A DNA stretch of 6,309 nt from Nocardia sp. (lineage in GTDB: Bacteria; Actinomycetota; Actinomycetes; Mycobacteriales; Mycobacteriaceae), in contig JABFXT010000523.1 of assembly GCA_013361595.1 (NCBI GenBank), positions 1 through 6,309 of the forward strand, read 5' to 3'. A program made the position numbers and the translations under genes. Positions 3,971-6,309 of this stretch are shown here, in pieces (within the stretch, counting starts at the first letter, position 1; the number at the start of each line of letters is the position of its first letter). Below the pieces are notes generated by a model. It was given only the letters and a program-made list of their open reading frames with translations, was not told the DNA's origin and made no database searches.

Positions 3971-6160
3971 CTGCAATCCGGCCGCGTCCATACCGCGCAG
4001 CTCCTTCTTCAGATCGGCGATCTCGTCGCGGAGCCGGCCCGCGAGCTCGAACTGCAGCTCGCGGGCCGCGTTCATCATCTGATCGGTGAGCTCGGAGACC
4101 AGATCGGCCAGTTCGGCACGGGGCATGGACTTGATATCGCGCCCCTCCACGATCCCCGCGCTGACCGCCCGGCCGGGCTCGCCCTGGGCCCGGCGGCCGC
4201 GACTGGCATTGCGGCCCGATCCACCGACCTCGACCTCGTCGCCCGCCTCGGAATAGACCTGGTCGAGGATATCGGCGATCTTCTTGCGCAGCGGCTGCGG
4301 ATCGATGCCCATCTCCGCGTTGTAGGCGAGCTGCTTGGCACGGCGCCGTTCGGTCTCGCCGATCGCGTCCCGCATAGAATCGGTGATCTTGTCCGCGTAC
4401 ATGTGCACCTCACCGGACACATTGCGGGCGGCGCGGCCGATGGTCTGGATCAGGCTCTTCGTACTGCGCAGGAACCCTTCCTTATCGGCGTCCAAAATCG
4501 CGACCAGGGAAACCTCCGGCAGGTCCAGGCCCTCGCGCAACAGGTTGATACCGACCAGCACGTCGTATTCGCCGAGCCGCAACTGCCGCAGCAGCTCGAC
4601 CCGGCGCAGGGTATCGATCTCGGAGTGCAGATAGCGCACCCGCACACCGAGCCCGAGCAGATAATCGGTGAGATCTTCGGACATCTTCTTGGTGAGTGTG
4701 GTGACCAGCACCCGCTCGTCGCGCTCGGTACGCAGCCGGATCTCGTGCACCAGATCGTCGATCTGCCCCTTGGTGGGTTTCACCTCGACCTTCGGATCGA
4801 CCAGACCGGTGGGGCGGATGACCTGCTCCACCACCTCACCGTTGACACGACCGAGCTCGTAGTCGCCGGGCGTGGCGGACAGATATACCGCCTGACCGAT
4901 TCGTTCCGCGAATTCCTCCCAGGTGAGCGGCCGGTTGTCCACCGCGGACGGCAGCCGGAAGCCGTATTCCACGAGATTGCGCTTACGCGACATATCCCCT
5001 TCGTACATACCGCCGATCTGCGGCACGGTCACATGGGATTCGTCGATCACCAGCAGGAAATCGTCCGGGAAATAATCCAGAAGCGTGGCGGGGGCCGAAC
5101 CGGCGGGCCGGCCGTCGATATGCCGCGAATAGTTCTCGATACCCGAGCAGAATCCGACCTGCCGGATCATCTCCAGGTCGTACTGGGTGCGCATCCGCAA
5201 TCGCTGGGCCTCGAGCAGTTTGCCTTTACGCTCGAGTTCGGCGAGGCGTTCCTCGAGTTCGGCCTCGATATCGACGACCGCCCGTTCCATCCGCTCCGGG
5301 CCCGCCACATAATGCGTGGCGGGGAAGATACGCACCGTATCGACCTTGCGCACGACATCTCCGGTCAGCGGGTGCAGATAGTAGAGTTCCTCGATTTCGT
5401 CACCGAAGAATTCGATCCGTACCGCCAGCTCCTCGTACGAGGGAATGATCTCGACGGTATCCCCGCGCACCCGGAACGAACCCCGGGTGAACGACATATC
5501 GTTACGCGTGTACTGGACATCGACCAGCATCCGCAGAAATGCGTCGCGGTCGACCTCCGACCCCACCTCGAGGAGTACGGAGCGGTCCAGATAGGACTGC
5601 GGCGTACCGAGACCGTAGATACACGACACCGAGGCGACGACGACCACATCCCGCCGCGACAGCAGTGCCGAGGTCGCCGAATGGCGTAGCCGCTCGACAT
5701 CGTCGTTGATCGAGCTGTCCTTCTCGATATAGGTATCGGTCTGCGCGATATAGGCCTCGGGCTGGTAATAGTCGTAATAGGAGACGAAGTACTCCACCGC
5801 GTTGTGCGGGAGCATTTCGCGTAGTTCGTTGGCCAGCTGTGCCGCCAGCGTCTTGTTCGGGGCCATCACCAGCGTCGGCCGCTGGAGCCGTTCGATCAAC
5901 CAGGCCGTTGTCGCCGATTTACCGGTACCCGTGGCGCCCAGCAGCACCACATCCGGTTCGCCCGCGTTGATACGGCGTTCCAGTTCCTCGATCGCGGCGG
6001 GCTGGTCACCGGCCGGACTATGCGGGCTGACCACCTCGAACCGCCCACCGGTGCGTTCGATCTCACCGACCGGGCGGAACTCCGATTTGGCCAGCGGGGT
6101 CTCCCCGTCGGTTTCGGTCCCGGTGACGCCGGCCGCACGGAGTTCGGTTGCGAATGCCAT
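3968..6160 (-). CDS. uvrB: UvrB, excinuclease ABC subunit B
   Basis: UvrB is the damage-verifying helicase-like subunit of nucleotide excision repair. It is loaded onto DNA by UvrA, opens the strands at the lesion, and recruits UvrC for incision. All expected parts are present in 730 residues: Walker A GATGTGKS (75-82); the beta-hairpin region [11 protein letters not shown] (~128-138) that is threaded between the strands; [11 protein letters not shown] (~150-160); Walker B-type DESH (373-376); YLSATPG (~426-432); motif [15 protein letters not shown] (~537-550); motif [11 protein letters not shown] (572-580); and the C-terminal UVR motif that contacts UvrC/UvrA (~683-720, ending [15 protein letters not shown]). 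A Gly/Arg-rich linker (~645-675, [17 protein letters not shown]) precedes the UVR motif, as in mycobacterial UvrB. The start at 6160 gives the actinobacterial MAFATE N-terminus and sits exactly where a leaderless promoter would start the transcript. Residues ~8-24 (Thr/Gly-rich) look like a short insertion relative to mycobacterial UvrB, judged from memory. The gene appears to be transcribed alone. Confidence 0.98.
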   Translation of the reverse strand: MAFATELRAAGVTGTETDGETPLAKSEFRPVGEIERTGGRFEVVSPHSPAGDQPAAIEELERRINAGEPDVVLLGATGTGKSATTAWLIERLQRPTLVMAPNKTLAAQLANELREMLPHNAVEYFVSYYDYYQPEAYIAQTDTYIEKDSSINDDVERLRHSATSALLSRRDVVVVASVSCIYGLGTPQSYLDRSVLLEVGSEVDRDAFLRMLVDVQYTRNDMSFTRGSFRVRGDTVEIIPSYEELAVRIEFFGDEIEELYYLHPLTGDVVRKVDTVRIFPATHYVAGPERMERAVVDIEAELEERLAELERKGKLLEAQRLRMRTQYDLEMIRQVGFCSGIENYSRHIDGRPAGSAPATLLDYFPDDFLLVIDESHVTVPQIGGMYEGDMSRKRNLVEYGFRLPSAVDNRPLTWEEFAERIGQAVYLSATPGDYELGRVNGEVVEQVIRPTGLVDPKVEVKPTKGQIDDLVHEIRLRTERDERVLVTTLTKKMSEDLTDYLLGLGVRVRYLHSEIDTLRRVELLRQLRLGEYDVLVGINLLREGLDLPEVSLVAILDADKEGFLRSTKSLIQTIGRAARNVSGEVHMYADKITDSMRDAIGETERRRAKQLAYNAEMGIDPQPLRKKIADILDQVYSEAGDEVEVGGSGRNASRGRRAQGEPGRAVSAGIVEGRDIKSMPRAELADLVSELTDQMMNAARELQFELAGRLRDEIADLKKELRGMDAAGLQ

Positions 6161-6166
6161 GCCCCA

Positions 6167-6189
6167 AGACTAGGCGCGGTCACCGACAG
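6167..6189 (-). promoter_or_regulatory. RecA-NDp/PafBC-type leaderless promoter of uvrB
   Basis: On the minus strand CTGTCGGTG (6189-6181), an 8-bp spacer and TAGTCT (6172-6167) match the actinobacterial LexA-independent DNA-damage promoter TTGTCRGTG-N8-TANNNT at every defined base except the first T. The hexamer ends 6 bp before the A of the uvrB ATG at 6160, so transcription would begin at the start codon itself. This explains the missing Shine-Dalgarno. PafBC is the known activator of this promoter class in mycobacteria. I see no LexA box of the TCGAAC-N4-GTTCGA kind in the region. Confidence 0.8.
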
Positions 6190-6248
6190 AATCCCGGTGT
6201 CGTCCGGCACCCGGCGAGCGTGACCCGCCGTTCCCTCGCCCGAGTGGG

Positions 6249-6254
6249 TAGATT
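6249..6254 (+). promoter_or_regulatory. Candidate -10 element of the divergent gene at the right edge
   Basis: TAGATT fits the TANNNT actinobacterial -10 pattern and ends 8 bp before the GTG at 6263, which suggests a leaderless or nearly leaderless transcript. No good -35 is seen at the usual distance. Confidence 0.4.
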
Positions 6255-6258
6255 CGGC

Positions 6259-6273
6259 ACCTGTGACACAGGT
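6259..6273. promoter_or_regulatory. Perfect 15-bp palindrome overlapping the start codon of the right-edge gene
   Basis: ACCTGTG-A-CACAGGT has perfect 7-bp arms around a single A. It lies 4 bp after a candidate -10 (TAGATT) and contains the GTG start at 6263. This is a classical place for a repressor operator, perhaps an autoregulatory one. The regulator is unknown. Confidence 0.4.
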
Positions 6274-6309
6274 ATCCAGCGTGGACGTCCACCGGCCCAA
6301 GGTGGAGTA
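6263..6309 (+). CDS. N-terminus of an unidentified gene, truncated by the window edge
   Basis: A GTG at 6263 opens a frame that stays open to the window edge and reads MTQVSSVDVHRPKVE. It is divergent from uvrB, has no Shine-Dalgarno, and is preceded by a TAGATT hexamer at leaderless-like spacing, so a leaderless start is plausible. Fifteen residues are too few to assign a family, and I do not recognise it. A second in-frame GTG lies at 6281. The polar, uncharged start is not a signal peptide. Confidence 0.45.
   Translation, partial: MTQVSSVDVHRPKVE

Noticed and set aside
3308..5689. Very long plus-strand open frame (793 codons) running through the araC spacer, the VOC gene and antisense to uvrB
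   Set aside because: It overlaps the VOC gene in another frame and is antisense to a full, highly conserved UvrB. Its composition (Arg/His/Asp-rich, no recognisable domain) is what an antisense frame of GC-rich coding DNA gives.

Overview
The window reads as chromosomal DNA from a GC-rich actinomycete, most likely Nocardia or a close relative in the Mycobacteriales. The reasons are a strong G/C preference at third codon positions, a UvrB that closely resembles the mycobacterial protein (including the MAFATE N-terminus and a Gly/Arg-rich linker before the UVR motif), a HelR/HelD-type RNA polymerase recycling ATPase, and a RecA-NDp-type (PafBC) promoter in front of uvrB. The genus assignment is inference.

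Layout, left to right. Positions 2-1120 (+) hold the C-terminal half of a HelR-like superfamily 1 ATPase. It converges on a universal stress protein gene (1186-1638, -), and one perfect GC-rich hairpin (1138-1171) lies between the two stop codons. A 335-bp gene-free stretch (1639-1973) carries the stress gene's ribosome binding site and likely promoter, a TGTGA-N4-TCACA palindrome, and a hairpin terminator for the next gene. Next is a small four-helix DoxX-like membrane protein (1974-2387, -). Its true start is probably an internal ATG with a strong Shine-Dalgarno that is partly buried in an inverted repeat. Upstream of it, a 133-bp spacer with four CCGAC direct repeats leads to an AraC-family regulator (2521-3399, -). 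The regulator diverges across 68 bp from a VOC/glyoxalase-fold protein (3468-3938, +). uvrB (3968-6160, -) fills most of the right half and converges on the VOC gene with only 29 bp between stop codons. The last ~150 bp hold a leaderless DNA-damage-type promoter for uvrB and, divergently, the first codons of an unidentified gene (6263 onward, +) whose start codon lies inside a perfect 15-bp palindrome.

Functionally there are three themes: transcription and antibiotic tolerance (HelR), nucleotide excision repair (UvrB), and a possible small stress or electrophile-response neighbourhood (AraC, VOC, DoxX, perhaps the universal stress protein). I see no mobile element, CRISPR array, tRNA or rRNA. 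The clearest regulatory signal is the RecA-NDp/PafBC-like leaderless promoter of uvrB. I found no clear evidence for a wholly new biological system. The regulator/VOC/DoxX group with its inverted and direct repeats is the best candidate for undescribed regulation.
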